Of a DNA stretch of 64,000 nucleotides, positions 41,364-51,234 are shown piece after piece (position 1 is the stretch's first letter; every line of letters starts with the position of its first letter). The notes beneath the pieces were generated by a model that saw nothing but the letters and a program-made list of their open reading frames with translations, was not told the DNA's origin and did not search any database. Location: assembly GCA_020638555.1 (NCBI GenBank), contig JACKII010000006.1:186001-250000 (forward strand). Reading direction: 5' to 3'. Position numbers and translations under genes: made by a program. The DNA is from Alphaproteobacteria bacterium. GTDB taxonomy: Bacteria; Pseudomonadota; Alphaproteobacteria; Bin95.

Positions 41364-41885
41364 CTACACGCCTTCCGCAACCAGCCCTTTCAGCATCTCG
41401 TCCAGATAGGCGTCCGCCATGGCGTGCAGTTCCGCGTCGGTGCGGTCCTGGATCGGGTGGGGGACGAAGACGTAGGCCGGGTCGGTGCCCAATGCCTTGG
41501 CCTGGGCCTCCTTGGCCTGGATGAACTCGGTCGTGGCGATGCCGACCACCGGAATGCCGCGGCTTTCGAGGTCCGCCATGTCATGCGTACAGCACGACGT
41601 GCAGGAGCCTCAATCGCTCAGGGCTTCGATGACGACGTCGACCTCGGTCGCGATCCGCTGGTAGAGCGGCGTCGGCGCGGGCCGCGTGTTGGTCGGCTTG
41701 GCGTAGCGCTTCACCTCCAGCCCGCGCTCGGTCAGGCGCTGTTCCACCCGGTCGAGGAAGATGTCTCCCTTGGCCTTGGCGATGTCGAGCAGGCCGACGC
41801 GCAGCCCCTCCAGGCTGGCCGGACGCGCCAGGCGCGGACGGGCCGCGACCGCGCGTTCGGCGGTGGGGTCGAGGATGGTTGTCAC
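41364..41885 (-). CDS. UGSC-family selenoprotein (in-frame TGA read as selenocysteine)
   Basis: 173 residues if TGA at 41610-41612 is read as selenocysteine (residue 92). The part before it (TILDPTAERA, VGLLDIAKAKGDIFLDRVEQ, then VDVVIEALSD) and the part after it (GSCTSCCTHDMADLESRGIP, then VFVPHPIQDRTDAELHAMAD) lie in the same frame and join into one protein with the UGSC motif that names the family. A hairpin fitting a bacterial SECIS lies at 41580-41598. The start is GTG 41885, preceded by AAGGAGGT; an earlier GTG at 41906 has no such site. It is 35 bases downstream of the thioredoxin-like gene. Reaction unknown; Sec near Cys suggests a redox role. Confidence 0.88.
41580..41598 (-). promoter_or_regulatory. 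predicted bacterial SECIS hairpin
   Basis: Beginning 12 bases after the TGA, GTCGTGC pairs with GCATGAC (7 bp, one G-U) around the loop TGTAC. The loop has G at its second position, 20 bases after TGA, which meets the published spacing and loop-G rule for bacterial SECIS elements. It would recruit SelB. Confidence 0.7.
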
Positions 41886-41920
41886 GAAAGCACCTCCTTC
41901 TCTCACTTCGAGCCGGCTCC

Positions 41921-43357
41921 TCAGGAGCCGATCACCCGGGTCACCGGCGAGGACCCTTTCTCGCCGCTGGCGGACCAGCCGCCGATAATGCCGGAGAACA
42001 TGCCGGCGCCGCCGCCGGCGCGCACGATCATCAGGCCGCCGTCGCGGATCTTGCGCGCCATGCTACCATCGGCAAAGGCGGTTGTCCCCTCCGCGATGCC
42101 GCCGGCACCGGGGCGGATCTCGTCGGCCGGCCGTTGCGCGCGCCGGTAGAGTTCGTCATAGAGCCGCTGCTTGCTCCACCCGGCCTCGCGGAAGGTGCGC
42201 TCGTGCTCCGGGCAGACCACCAGCAGCGCGTCGGCGCCGGGATAAAGCTTCGGATGCTGCAACGCCTTCAGGCATTCGGCAAAGGTCTGGGCGAGGCTTT
42301 CCGGCGTGCGCGATTTCTGGTCGACAATGCCTTGCAGCCCATAGCCGGCAAACACCGTGACGGCGCTCTTGCCCTCCGGCACGCCGCGCTCGGCCGCCAG
42401 CGATTCCCAGCACGAGCCTTCTTCATCCTCGGCGATGCAGTAGGAGAGCTTGCCGGGATTGCCGAGGGTGGCCCGGTCCACCTCCTGCGGCCGGCCGCCG
42501 CCGACATTGCGGATCACCAGTTGCAGCGCCCGGCCGATGGTGCTGTTGGCGCGGAAGCCCTGGCCGAGCGCGTTGCCCTTCGAATTCATGCCGATGGCGC
42601 GGCGGATCGGGCCGTTCACCACCACCACCGGCCCCACATACATGGTCGTCGCCAGCACGCCGTGCATGGCGAAGGGCTCTTCCAGCACCGCCTCGACCGC
42701 GGCGAGGACCACCGGCAGGTATTCGGGCTTGCAACCGGCCATGACGGCGTTGATCGCCACCTTCTCCACCGTGCAGCGGGCGAGGTCCGGCGGCACATTG
42801 CCGATCACCTCCTGCGGGTCGCGCGCGGTGCCGGCGAGCATGCGCAGCACCCGTTGCTCCGTCGGCGGCACGACCGGCAGGCCGTCGGACCAGCCGCGGT
42901 CGAACATGGCCTCGATCTCGTCCTCGGCGCTGCCGAGTTCCACCTTGCGCGACGTGAGGCCGGTCTCGCCATGGCGCACCAGCAGGTCCTCGATCACGCC
43001 CGGCTCGATATTCTTGGCGCCGCAGCCGGGCCGGAGGTCCGGCAGGTCCTCGCCCAGGCCGGCCAGGCCGGTGAGCCTGCGCCACTCCGCCTTGTCCCAG
43101 CCATAGGTGCGGGCGACTTCTGGCCGTTCTCGCGGCGCAGCAGGGTCGGCACGATCTCGATCCTCAGCCCGTGCGAGACGTCGAGGGTGGAGTCGTAGGC
43201 GTGCGGCACGGAGGCCGGAAAGGCCGGATCGTCCTGGGTGAAGACGGTGAGATCGCCGGCCTTTGCGAGCGCGGCGAGCACGGGCTCGGTCAGGCTCGCA
43301 GGTCGGACAGTCGCGCTTGACGACCGCGACCCAGCCGGTGTCGGGGAGTTGGGTCAT
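41921..43357 (-). CDS. thioredoxin-like fusion protein, partner of the UGSC selenoprotein
   Basis: About 478 codons from ATG 43357 (AGGAGGT upstream). It starts WVAVVKRDCPTCE, a thioredoxin-like CxxC. Two single-base changes, near 43305 and 43120, throw the next 60 residues out of frame; the alternative frame restores PVLAALAKAGDLTVFTQDDP and DSTLDVSHGLRIEIVPTLL, a normal thioredoxin fold. From ARTYGWDKAEW on, a second domain of about 350 residues has MFDRGWSDGLPVVPPT, CTVEKVAINAVMAGCKPEYL and NGPIRRAIGMNSKG. I know no assigned activity for it. Its position just before the selenoprotein suggests a redox partnership. Confidence 0.75.
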   Translation of the reverse strand: MTQLPDTGWVAVVKRDCPTCEPDRARARRARKGRRSHRLHPGRSGLSGLRAARLRLHPRRLARAEDRDRADPAAPRERPEVARTYGWDKAEWRRLTGLAGLGEDLPDLRPGCGAKNIEPGVIEDLLVRHGETGLTSRKVELGSAEDEIEAMFDRGWSDGLPVVPPTEQRVLRMLAGTARDPQEVIGNVPPDLARCTVEKVAINAVMAGCKPEYLPVVLAAVEAVLEEPFAMHGVLATTMYVGPVVVVNGPIRRAIGMNSKGNALGQGFRANSTIGRALQLVIRNVGGGRPQEVDRATLGNPGKLSYCIAEDEEGSCWESLAAERGVPEGKSAVTVFAGYGLQGIVDQKSRTPESLAQTFAECLKALQHPKLYPGADALLVVCPEHERTFREAGWSKQRLYDELYRRAQRPADEIRPGAGGIAEGTTAFADGSMARKIRDGGLMIVRAGGGAGMFSGIIGGWSASGEKGSSPVTRVIGS

Positions 43358-44324
43358 GGGCACACCTCCTGTTGCGTCTCGGCAGGCGAGGCAGGGTCGC
43401 CGCCCGCGCCTCGCCTGGACAACCGGCTCCTACCCGCCCGCGCCGCGTTGGCGGCGATGGCGCTGGCGATGCGGGCGCAGGCGGCATCCGGATAGTCATG
43501 GGCCATGCCGGCGATCACCAGCATGTCGGCGCCGGCGACCGTATCGGCGAGGTCCTGACCGGCGGCCACCGGCACCAGCAGGGTCCTCCTTGCCGTGGAT
43601 CACCAGGGTCGGCGCGCTGATGCTGTCCAGATGCTCGACCCGGCCGTCGGCGCTGGCGATGCTGGCCAGCAGGTGGCGCGAGGCGCCGGCCGGGTTGAAC
43701 GAGCGGTCGTAGAGCATCGCGGCCTTGTCCCGCAGCGCTGCCTCGTTGCGCGGGAAGCCGGGCGAGCCCAGCACCTCGGCCGACGCGATCGCGTCGTCCA
43801 TGGCGCCTTCGCGCGTGCCGGCGGGGTTTTCGGCCGGCCGAGCCATTCGTTCGCCTTCTCGCTCGGCCGCGGCGAGGCCGCGCCGGCCGCTGGTCGCCAT
43901 GATCGAGGTCAGCGTCGCCGTCTTGTCGCGATGGCGGTAGGCGAAGATCTGGGCGATGGCGCCGCCGTTGGAACTGCCGACGATATGCGCCTGTTTGATG
44001 CCGAGATGATCCAGCACCGCCGCACCGTCGTCGGCCATGTCCTCCAGCTTGTACGGGGCCTCCACCGTCTCCTTGGCGCGGGCCTGCTTGAAGGCCTTGC
44101 CGATATCCGCCGGCCCCAGTCGTCGAACGCGGTCGAGAGGCCGCAATCGCGGTTGTCGTAGGCGATGACGCGGAAGCCGCGGCCCGCCAGTTCCTGCACC
44201 AGCTTTTCCGACCAGGAGGAATTTGCACGCCCAGGCCGCCGACCAGCAGCAGCGGCGGGCCGTCGTCCGGGCCGTAGGTGACGTATTCGATCTCGACGCC
44301 TTGGGTGGAAGGAGCGCGGGGCAT
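43354..44324 (-). pseudogene. alpha/beta hydrolase, three frameshifts
   Basis: Four pieces in three frames rebuild one alpha/beta hydrolase: GVEIEYVTYGPDDGPPLLLV (oxyanion side), ELAGRGFRVIAYDNRDCGLS, then HIVGSSNGGAIAQIFAYR with the nucleophile Ser in GSSNGG, SAPTLVIHGKED with the acid, and VIAGMAHDY with the His. Shifts are near 44220, 44117 and 43577; each is explained by one missing base, two of them within C or G runs. The ATG is at 44324 and the last piece stops at 43354, overlapping the thioredoxin-like gene start, so all three genes form an operon. It may be an intact gene with sequence errors. Confidence 0.75.
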
Positions 44325-44556
44325 GGGGCGGTTCCTGTAATCGTGAGGATTTCGCTTGATCGGGGTTTGGCGCGCATCGTCCCACGCCCACCCGCCTTTG
44401 GCAATATCGGCGGGGCCGGTCGCGAGGCCGGTCGGGCGCTATGCGGCGGCATAATGGCCGCCCCGCCGAACCACACGCCCTTCCCTCTCCCCCGGTTTGC
44501 GGGTTAGACTTTGGGCCAACGAGATCCCACCGCCCGTCCGAGGAACGAACCCGACC

Positions 44557-45914
44557 ATGCGCCAGATTTCCCAGGTGGCCTTCCTCCAGGCCCAGAACTG
44601 CACCACCATTCCCGCCGCCTGGCGCCATCCGGACGGTTGGACGAACAGCTATTCGCCGGAATACTACCAGCACATCGGCCGGGTGCTGGAAGAAGGCAAG
44701 TTCGACATGGGTTTCTTCGACGACCGGCTGGCCATGCCCGGCACATGTATATGGGCGATCATGCCCACACGGTCGAGCACGGCATCCGCTGCGTGAAGAT
44801 GGACCCGGTTACCTGCATGACCGTGATGGCGCTGGCGACCAAGCATCTGGGCCTGGGCGCGACCATGTCCACCACCTATTTCAACCCGTTCCATGTCGCC
44901 CGCCTGTTCCAGACCGTCGACCTGATGACCAACGGCCGCGCCGCCTGGAATGTCGTGACCAGCGTCAACGACAACGAGGCCCGCAACTGGGGCTGGGAAA
45001 AGGGTCTGGACCACGATTACCGCTATGACCGCGCCGACGAGTTCCTGGAAATCGTCCGCGGCCACTGGATTCGTGGGACGATGACGCGGTGCTCTACGAC
45101 AAGGTGAACATGAAGTTCGCCGACCCGAACAAGATCCGCCGCCTCGACTATCACGGCAAATACTATTCCTCGCGCGGGCCGTTCACCGTGCCGCGCTCGC
45201 CGCAGGAGCAATCCGGTGCTGATCCAGGCGGGCTCGTCCGGCCGCGGCATGAAATTCGGCTCGCGCTGGGGCGACGTGATCTTCACCGCCTGGCACAATC
45301 TGGAACTGGCGCAGAAGCAGTACAAGGCGATGAAGGAGGATTGTGCCTCCTCGGGCGCAACCCGGACCATTTCAAGCTCTGCAACCTGTTCTATCCGATG
45401 GTGGCCGAGACCCGGGCCGAGGCGGAGGACAAGAAAGCCTTCTACGACACGCTGCCGAACGAGGTCGACCAGCTCTCGCTGCTGTCGGAGGCGCTGAACT
45501 ACGACTTTGCCCAGAAGGTATCGACGAGCCCTTCACCGACGAGGAGTTGGAGGGCATCAGCGGCATGCAGGCGATGCGCGACCGCGTGGTCAAGACCGCC
45601 GGCATCAAGAACCCGACGCCGCGCGACTTCATGGAGGTCACCGGCCGCGGCCGCATGGACGACCCCTGGGTCGGCACCGGCAAGACATCGCCGACAAGAT
45701 GGAGGAATATTTCTCCTCCCATGCCTGCGACGGCTTCGTGGTCGGCCCGACCTGGCTGCCGGGTTCGTTCGAGGATTTCGTCAAATTCGTGGTGCCGGAA
45801 CTCCAGAAACGCGGGCTCTACCGCAAGGAATATCCGGGAACGACACTGCGCGAGACCCTGGGCCTGCCCAAGCCGACCCTCGGCGCGTGGAAGACCAAGG
45901 CCGCGGCCGAGTAA
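44557..45914 (+). pseudogene. LLM-class flavin-dependent monooxygenase, six frameshifts
   Basis: The pieces read MRQISQVAFLQAQNCTTIPA, HTVEHGIRCVKMDPVTCMTV, LGLGATMSTTYFNPFHVARL, GRAAWNVVTSVNDNEARNWG, LIQAGSSGRGMKFGSRWGDV, NLFYPMVAETRAEAEDK, ACDGFVVGPTWLPGSFEDFV and YPGTTLRETLGLPKP, in order. This is the NtaA/DszA/SnaA branch of bacterial luciferase-like monooxygenases, which use reduced FMN from a partner reductase. Shifts fall near 44742, 45070, 45207, 45345, 45518 and 45688; several are explained by one G missing from a run. ATG 44557 is divergent from the hydrolase operon. Substrate unknown. Confidence 0.8.
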
Positions 45915-45968
45915 GCTTCCGGGATGCGCGGCAGGCCGACATGGGTTCGCCGGCCTGCCATGCGGCCC

Positions 45969-47056
45969 CTAGAGCCAGACGTCCTCGACGCCGGGGACAT
46001 ACCAGTCCAATGTTTGCAGCATGGGTCGCTGGCCACCCTGCCTTGCGGGATGCGTTCCTGGCCATCCCGGTCGATGATCGGGCCCGGCAAACGGGTTCAG
46101 CGTGCCCTGGGCAATCGCGTGGGTCATGTCGTCGGCCTGCTGGCGGACGGAAGGCGGGATCAACGAACTATAGGGCGCCAACTCGACCATGCCGTCGCCG
46201 ATGCCGCTCCATGTGTCCTGGCTCTTCCATCGCCCTTCGATCACCGCTTTGGCCCGTGCGATATAGTACCCGTCCCAGCGGTCGAGACTGGCGGTCAGTT
46301 GGGCGGTCGGACCGAATTCCCGCATGTCGCCGCTCTTGCCGAACGCATAGACCCCGCGCCGTTCGGCCACTTGGACCACGGCGGCCGAACCGGTGTGTTG
46401 CACCAGCACGTCGGCCCCGAGGTCGACCAGATGCTCCGCAGCCCGGGCTTCCGCAGCCCGGTCGTAAAGCTGCCGATCCAAATGACCTTGACCACCGCAT
46501 TCGGCCGTACCTGTCGCAAGGCAAGCGTGAACGCGTCGATTCCCTGCACAACCTCCGGAACCGGAATGCTGGCGACATAGCCGATAATGTTTGTCTTGGT
46601 CATATTTCCGGCAATCAGCCCCAACACCGCGCGCGCCTCATAAAAGCGTGCCGTATAGGTCGCGACATTTGCCGTTCGACGATGGCCGCCCAATTGCTCG
46701 AACCTGACACCGGGAAAGTCTGCCGCGACCCTGGCCGTCGCATCCTGGTAGGCGATCGCTGTTGCAAAATCAGCCGATAGGCCGCTGAGAGCCAATCGGC
46801 GCATCGCATGCTCGGCGAATTTCGGCGCAACAAATTCGACAGATGTGGTTTCCACCTGACCCGCGAGCGCAGTCGCAACCGCTCGCCGCGCAAGATCGTG
46901 GCTACGGCTCCAGCCGGGCTGGGAAGCCCGACCTTGGTAAACGAACCCGATTTTGAGTATACCGTCATAGCCGAGTTCGTTTTCACACCCGGCTGCCACG
47001 ATGAATACTACGGTGAGGATACCCAGGATTATTTTTTCATTGTTGCCACTCGGCAT
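45969..47056 (-). pseudogene. BMP-family substrate-binding lipoprotein, three frameshifts
   Basis: From ATG 47056 a signal peptide ends in lipobox VAAGC, followed by ILKIGFVYQGRASQPGWSRS, FVAPKFAEHAMRRLALSG, YEARAVLGLIAGNMTKTNII and VPEVVQGIDAFTLALRQV, the layout of BMP/PnrA-like ABC-transporter binding proteins for nucleosides. After a shift near 46466 it continues AAEHLVDLGADVLVQHTGSA and GMVELAPYSSLIP; further shifts near 46077 and 46022 lead to TLDWYVPGVEDVWL at the end. All are single bases in short runs. No ABC permease or ATPase is in the window. It is convergent with the monooxygenase gene. Confidence 0.75.
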
Positions 47057-47181
47057 TTTTTCTTGTTTGGGTATGGTGCAACATTCGCATGTTGTATACG
47101 CAAAATTACCGATCTCAATCCGCAGTTTCAACATACAATTCGCGTCATTCGCTTACTTTTCCGCAATCCAGGAGAGACGAA

Positions 47182-47989
47182 ATGGAACCCAACACCAACC
47201 GATTTGCCGGGAAGATCGCCCTCGTCACCGGCGCGGCCTCCGGCATTGGCCGGGCAATCGCGGCACGCCTGGTGGCCGAGGGCGCCCGTGTGGTCGGCGG
47301 CGATCGCAACGAGCACGGCCTGAACCAGCTTGGCGCACGAACTGGGCGATTCGTTCGCGTTCGCCCTGGCCGACGTAACCGCTGAAGCCGACGGCGAAGC
47401 CTGGTGGCCTCTGGCGGTCGACCGGTTCGGCGGCCTCGACCTGGCCTTCAACGTCGCCGGCGGCAGCCGACCCGGTTATCTGCTGGATCTGTCGGAGGAC
47501 GATTGGCAGTGGACCATCGACCTCTGCCTGAAAGGCGTGTTCCTGGGCGTCAAGCACCAGGCGCGGCAGATGGTGCGGGGCGGCAAGGGTGGTGCCATCG
47601 TCAACATCGCCAGCCTGAACGCCCATGTGCCCATGCATGCCGGCGCGGCCTATGCCACGGCCAAGGCCGGGGTGGAGATGCTGACCAAGAACGCGGCGCT
47701 GGAATTCGCGGACCACGCCATCCGCGTCAACGCCATCCTGCCGGGGCTGGTACAGACCCCCCTCACCCGCCGCCATTTCGACAATGAGGCCGCACTGGCC
47801 GCTTTCATGGACCGCATCCCGCAGCGCCGCCCGGCCCAGCCGGAAGAGATCGCGGCGCCGTCCCTGTTTCTCGCCAGCGACGACGCCTCCTATGTCAATG
47901 GGGCGAGCCTGTTGGTGGATGGCGCCTGGGCGGTCAGCGGCTATCCGGACATGCGCCCCTTCCGCGGACCTGTGCAGTTCAACGGCTGA
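47182..47989 (+). pseudogene. short-chain dehydrogenase/reductase, one frameshift
   Basis: ATG 47182 follows GGAGAG. The NAD(P) motif TGAASGIGRAIAARL is near residues 15-29, the frame shifts near 47335, and the rest continues AHELGDSFAFALADVTAEAD, LDLAFNVAGGSRPGYLLD, VNIASLNAHVPMHAG and the catalytic YATAK. The C-terminus (ASYVNGASLLVDGAWAVSGY) is complete. One extra G in TTGGCG explains the break, so the gene may be intact in the cell. It would oxidise or reduce an unidentified alcohol or ketone. Confidence 0.8.
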
Positions 47990-48271
47990 GCGCGGCGGGT
48001 CGCGGCAGTGGCCCGGCGGTCTTTGCACGCCGAGAGAGACCCCGGATGGTGGCTGCGCCACCTTCGGGGAAGCTGGGAGTTACGGGGCCGTGGTGCCGAG
48101 GGCTCGGGAAAGCGGGCTGCCCTTATTCGCGACGTCAGCCCGTGCGAGAGGCGCCCCAGCCACCGACCAGCACCGCTACAGAGCTTTCCCAGCCGAGCCG
48201 CAGGCGAGAGCCGGGACCCCTATCGTCTGTCGCGAGCACCTGGAATAACGGAGTTCGTCCGCTGACGCCGG

Positions 48272-48301
48272 CCCCGGATCGGCGCTCCGCACCGTCCGGG
48301 G
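48272..48301. repeat. intergenic short palindrome, family 2 copy C
   Basis: CCCCGGA (48272-48278) and TCCGGGG (48295-48301) around a GCGCTCCGC loop; the reverse strand resembles the unit at 35238-35265. It lies in the 349-base gap 47990-48338 between convergent SDR and cobT genes, which otherwise shows no convincing gene. Confidence 0.6.
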
Positions 48302-48338
48302 AACACGGGGCTTTCGCTCTGCCTTGCGGCGCAACCGA

Positions 48339-50189
48339 TCAGCGCCCGCGGGGCGGGGCCGGGCGGCTGCGTTCGTCGTCGAACAGGTCGGTCAACTGCG
48401 CCATCATCGCGCCGCCCAACTGGTCGGCATCGAAAATGGTGACGGCGCGGCGATAGTAGCGGGTCACGTCGTGGCCGATGCCGATGGCGATCAGCTCCAC
48501 CGGCGAACGGCGCTCGATATACTCGATCACGTCGCGCAGGTGCTTTTCCAGATAGTTGCCCGGATTGACCGACAGGGTCGAGTCGTCCACCGGCGCACCG
48601 TCCGAGATCACCATCAGGATACGACGGTCTTCCGGCCGGTTGACGATCCGGTTGTGCGCCCAGAGCAGCGCCTCGCCGTCGATATTCTCCTTCAGAATAC
48701 CTTCGCGCAGCATCAGGCCCAGATTGCGGCGCGACCGGCGCCAGGGCGCATCGGCTTCCTTGTAGATGATGTGGCGCAGGTCGTTCAGGCGGCCCGGGTT
48801 CGACGGCTTGCCCTCCGCGAGCCATTTCTCGCGCGACTGGCCGCCTTTCCAGGCGCGGGTGGTGAAGCCCAGGATCTCGACCCGGACGCCGCAGCGCTCC
48901 AGCGTGCGCGCCATGATGTCGGCGCACATGGCCGCGACCGTGATCGGACGGCCCCGCATCGAGCCGGAATTGTCGATCAGCAGGCTGACGACCGTATCCC
49001 GGAACTCGGTCTCGCGCTCCATCTTGTAGCTGAGCGCGTGCGTCGGCTGTGCCACCACGCGGGCGAGCCGCGCCGTGTCCAGAATCCCCTCTTCCAGGTC
49101 GAAATCCCAAGAGCGGGTCTGCTGCGCCATCAGCTTGCGCTGCAACCGGTTGGCGAGCCGGGTGACCACGCCTTGCAGCGCCGCCAGTTGCTGGTCCAGA
49201 TGGTGGCGCAGGCGGCCGAGCTCGTCCTCGTCGCAGAGCGCTTCCGCGGTGACGATCTCGTCATATTGCATGGTGTAGGGACGGTAGATCGCGGCGCCGC
49301 TGTTGGACCGGTCCATCGGCCGCTGCTGCGGCGTGGTGGAGCCGTCCATCTCGTCCTCGCCGAGGGCGGCGTCCTCGTCCATGTCCATTTCGCCCTCTTC
49401 CATCGACGAGTCGTCGCTGTCGGAGGAGTCCATTTCGCCTTCGGCGGACATGGAGGAGGTATCGTCGCTTTCGCCCGTCTCGTCGGACTGCGATTCCTGC
49501 TGGTCTTCGGACTGCTCGCCCTCTTCCTGGTCGTCAGAATCGTCGGCGAATTCCGCCTCCAGGTCCAGTTCCTGGAGCAGTTCGTGCACCATGTTGGCAA
49601 AGGCGGTCTGGTCGCTCGCGGTGTCGTTCAGGTGGCGCATGGACTCCATGGCCGCATCCGACACCTTCTCGCGCAACTGGTCGACCAGGGCGGTGGCGTC
49701 ATGGGGCACGGCCTGGCCGGTCATGGCCTCGCGTGCCAGCATGGCCAGCAGGTCCGGCAGTTGGCCGGCCTCCACCTCGCTCATGCGGGCATAGCCCTTG
49801 CGCCGGCATTGTTCTTCCAGCGCCGCCTGGAGATTCTCCGCCACGCCGGAACGGTGGCGCGAGCCCAGGGCCTCGCAGCGCACCTGTTCGACCGCGTCGA
49901 ACACCGCCCGCGCGGTCTTGGATTTCGGGCTGAGGCGGCGGTGCGTCTTGGCGTCGTGATGGCGTTTTTTCAGCGCCATCGCGTCCGACTCGCCGCGGAT
50001 CTGCGCCACTTCCGCCGGCGGCAGGTTGCGCGCCGGCATTTGCAGGCGCGCGGTGTTGCCGTCCATGCGCGAGGGATCGGGGCCGAACACGACCTCGACC
50101 TCGTCCTCCGCCAGGGCGAGAGCGCGCATGGTCGATGCCGTCGCGCGCTTGAAGTCCTCGATCGCCGAGCGCTTCTCGGGCGTAGCCAT
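48339..50189 (-). CDS. cobT: cobaltochelatase subunit CobT
   Basis: 616 residues. The N-terminal half has a conserved HHDAKTHRRLSPKSKTAR and ARMSEVEAGQLPDLLAML; the middle (about 200-310) is extremely acidic, rich in Asp, Glu and Ser; the C-terminal von Willebrand A domain has the MIDAS LLIDNSGSMRG at about residue 405. With CobS and CobN it inserts cobalt into hydrogenobyrinate diamide in aerobic B12 synthesis. cobS lies 24 bases upstream on the same strand. The large CobN subunit is not in the window. Confidence 0.95.
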   Translation of the reverse strand: MATPEKRSAIEDFKRATASTMRALALAEDEVEVVFGPDPSRMDGNTARLQMPARNLPPAEVAQIRGESDAMALKKRHHDAKTHRRLSPKSKTARAVFDAVEQVRCEALGSRHRSGVAENLQAALEEQCRRKGYARMSEVEAGQLPDLLAMLAREAMTGQAVPHDATALVDQLREKVSDAAMESMRHLNDTASDQTAFANMVHELLQELDLEAEFADDSDDQEEGEQSEDQQESQSDETGESDDTSSMSAEGEMDSSDSDDSSMEEGEMDMDEDAALGEDEMDGSTTPQQRPMDRSNSGAAIYRPYTMQYDEIVTAEALCDEDELGRLRHHLDQQLAALQGVVTRLANRLQRKLMAQQTRSWDFDLEEGILDTARLARVVAQPTHALSYKMERETEFRDTVVSLLIDNSGSMRGRPITVAAMCADIMARTLERCGVRVEILGFTTRAWKGGQSREKWLAEGKPSNPGRLNDLRHIIYKEADAPWRRSRRNLGLMLREGILKENIDGEALLWAHNRIVNRPEDRRILMVISDGAPVDDSTLSVNPGNYLEKHLRDVIEYIERRSPVELIAIGIGHDVTRYYRRAVTIFDADQLGGAMMAQLTDLFDDERSRPAPPRGR

Positions 50190-50213
50190 ATGCCCTCCTC
50201 CTTAATCGCGCGC

Positions 50214-51209
50214 CTATTCGGCCGCGCGCGCGACCACGGATTCCGGCAGTTCCTTGCCGAAGCAGCGCTGATAGTACTCGGCCACCAGCGAGCGCTCGGA
50301 CTCGTCGCACTTGTTCAGGAAGGTGAAGCGGAACGCCATGCCCAGGTCGCCGAAAATCTCGGCATTCTCGGCCCAGGTGATCACCGTCCTGGGCGACATC
50401 ACAGTGGAAATGTCGCCCTTGATGAAGGCGTGACGGGTCATTTCCGCCAGCGACACCATCTGCGCGACCAGCTTCTGACCTTCCGAGTTCTGCAACGCCT
50501 TGAGCTTGGAGGAGACGATTTTGATTTCCTCGTCCGCTTCCAGATAGTTCAGGGTCACGACGATGTTCCAGCGGTCCATCTGGCCCTGGTTGATCTGTTG
50601 CGTGCCGTGATAGAGGCCGGTGGTGTCGCCCAGGCCGACGGTGTTCGCCGTCGAGAACAGGCGGAAGCCCTTGTGCGGGCGGATGACGCGGCTCTGGTCC
50701 AGCAAGGTCAGCTTGCCCTCGACCTCCAGCACGCGCTGGATGACGAACATCACGTCCGGGCGGCCGGCGTCGTACTCGTCGAACACCAGCGCGGTCGGGT
50801 GTTGCAGCGCCCAGGGCAGCAGGCCCTCGCGGAATTCGGTCACCTGCTGGCCGTCGCGCAGGACGATGGCGTCCTTGCCGACCAGGTCGATGCGGCTGAC
50901 ATGGCTATCGAGGTTGACGCGGATACAGGGCCAGTTCAGGCGCGCGGCCACCTGCTCGATATGCGTGGACTTGCCGGTGCCGTGATAGCCCTGGATCATC
51001 ACGCGGCGGTTGTGGGCGAAGCCCGCCAAAATCGCCAGCGTGGTCTGCGGGTCGAAATGGTAGGTCTCGTCCAGATCCGGCACATGCTCGCTGCCTTCGG
51101 AGAAGGCCGGGCATACCATGTCGGTGTCGATGCCAAAGGTCTCGCGCACCGAGACCTGGGTGTCCGGCATTCCCGTTGGCATACCGGTGGAATCTCTTTC
51201 AACGCTCAT
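50214..51209 (-). CDS. cobS: cobaltochelatase subunit CobS
   Basis: 331 residues, an AAA+ ATPase. Walker A is GYHGTGKST at about residues 74-82 and Walker B is ALVFDEYDAGRPDVM; the Arg finger region is near FTFLNKCDESER. CobS and CobT form the ATP-driven ring that activates CobN for cobalt insertion. It is 25 bases after the J-domain gene and 24 bases before cobT, all on the - strand, so one operon is likely. The ATG at 51209 gives the usual short leader before GIDTDMVCPAF. Confidence 0.95.
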   Translation of the reverse strand: MSVERDSTGMPTGMPDTQVSVRETFGIDTDMVCPAFSEGSEHVPDLDETYHFDPQTTLAILAGFAHNRRVMIQGYHGTGKSTHIEQVAARLNWPCIRVNLDSHVSRIDLVGKDAIVLRDGQQVTEFREGLLPWALQHPTALVFDEYDAGRPDVMFVIQRVLEVEGKLTLLDQSRVIRPHKGFRLFSTANTVGLGDTTGLYHGTQQINQGQMDRWNIVVTLNYLEADEEIKIVSSKLKALQNSEGQKLVAQMVSLAEMTRHAFIKGDISTVMSPRTVITWAENAEIFGDLGMAFRFTFLNKCDESERSLVAEYYQRCFGKELPESVVARAAE

Positions 51210-51234
51210 CGTGGGATTTCCAACGCACTTCAGG

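Noticed and set aside
41610..41906. A 98-residue protein ending at the TGA, and a separate 71-residue protein after it
   Set aside because: Both lie in the same frame, join across one TGA into a known UGSC motif, and a SECIS-like hairpin follows. One selenoprotein explains them better than two small genes.
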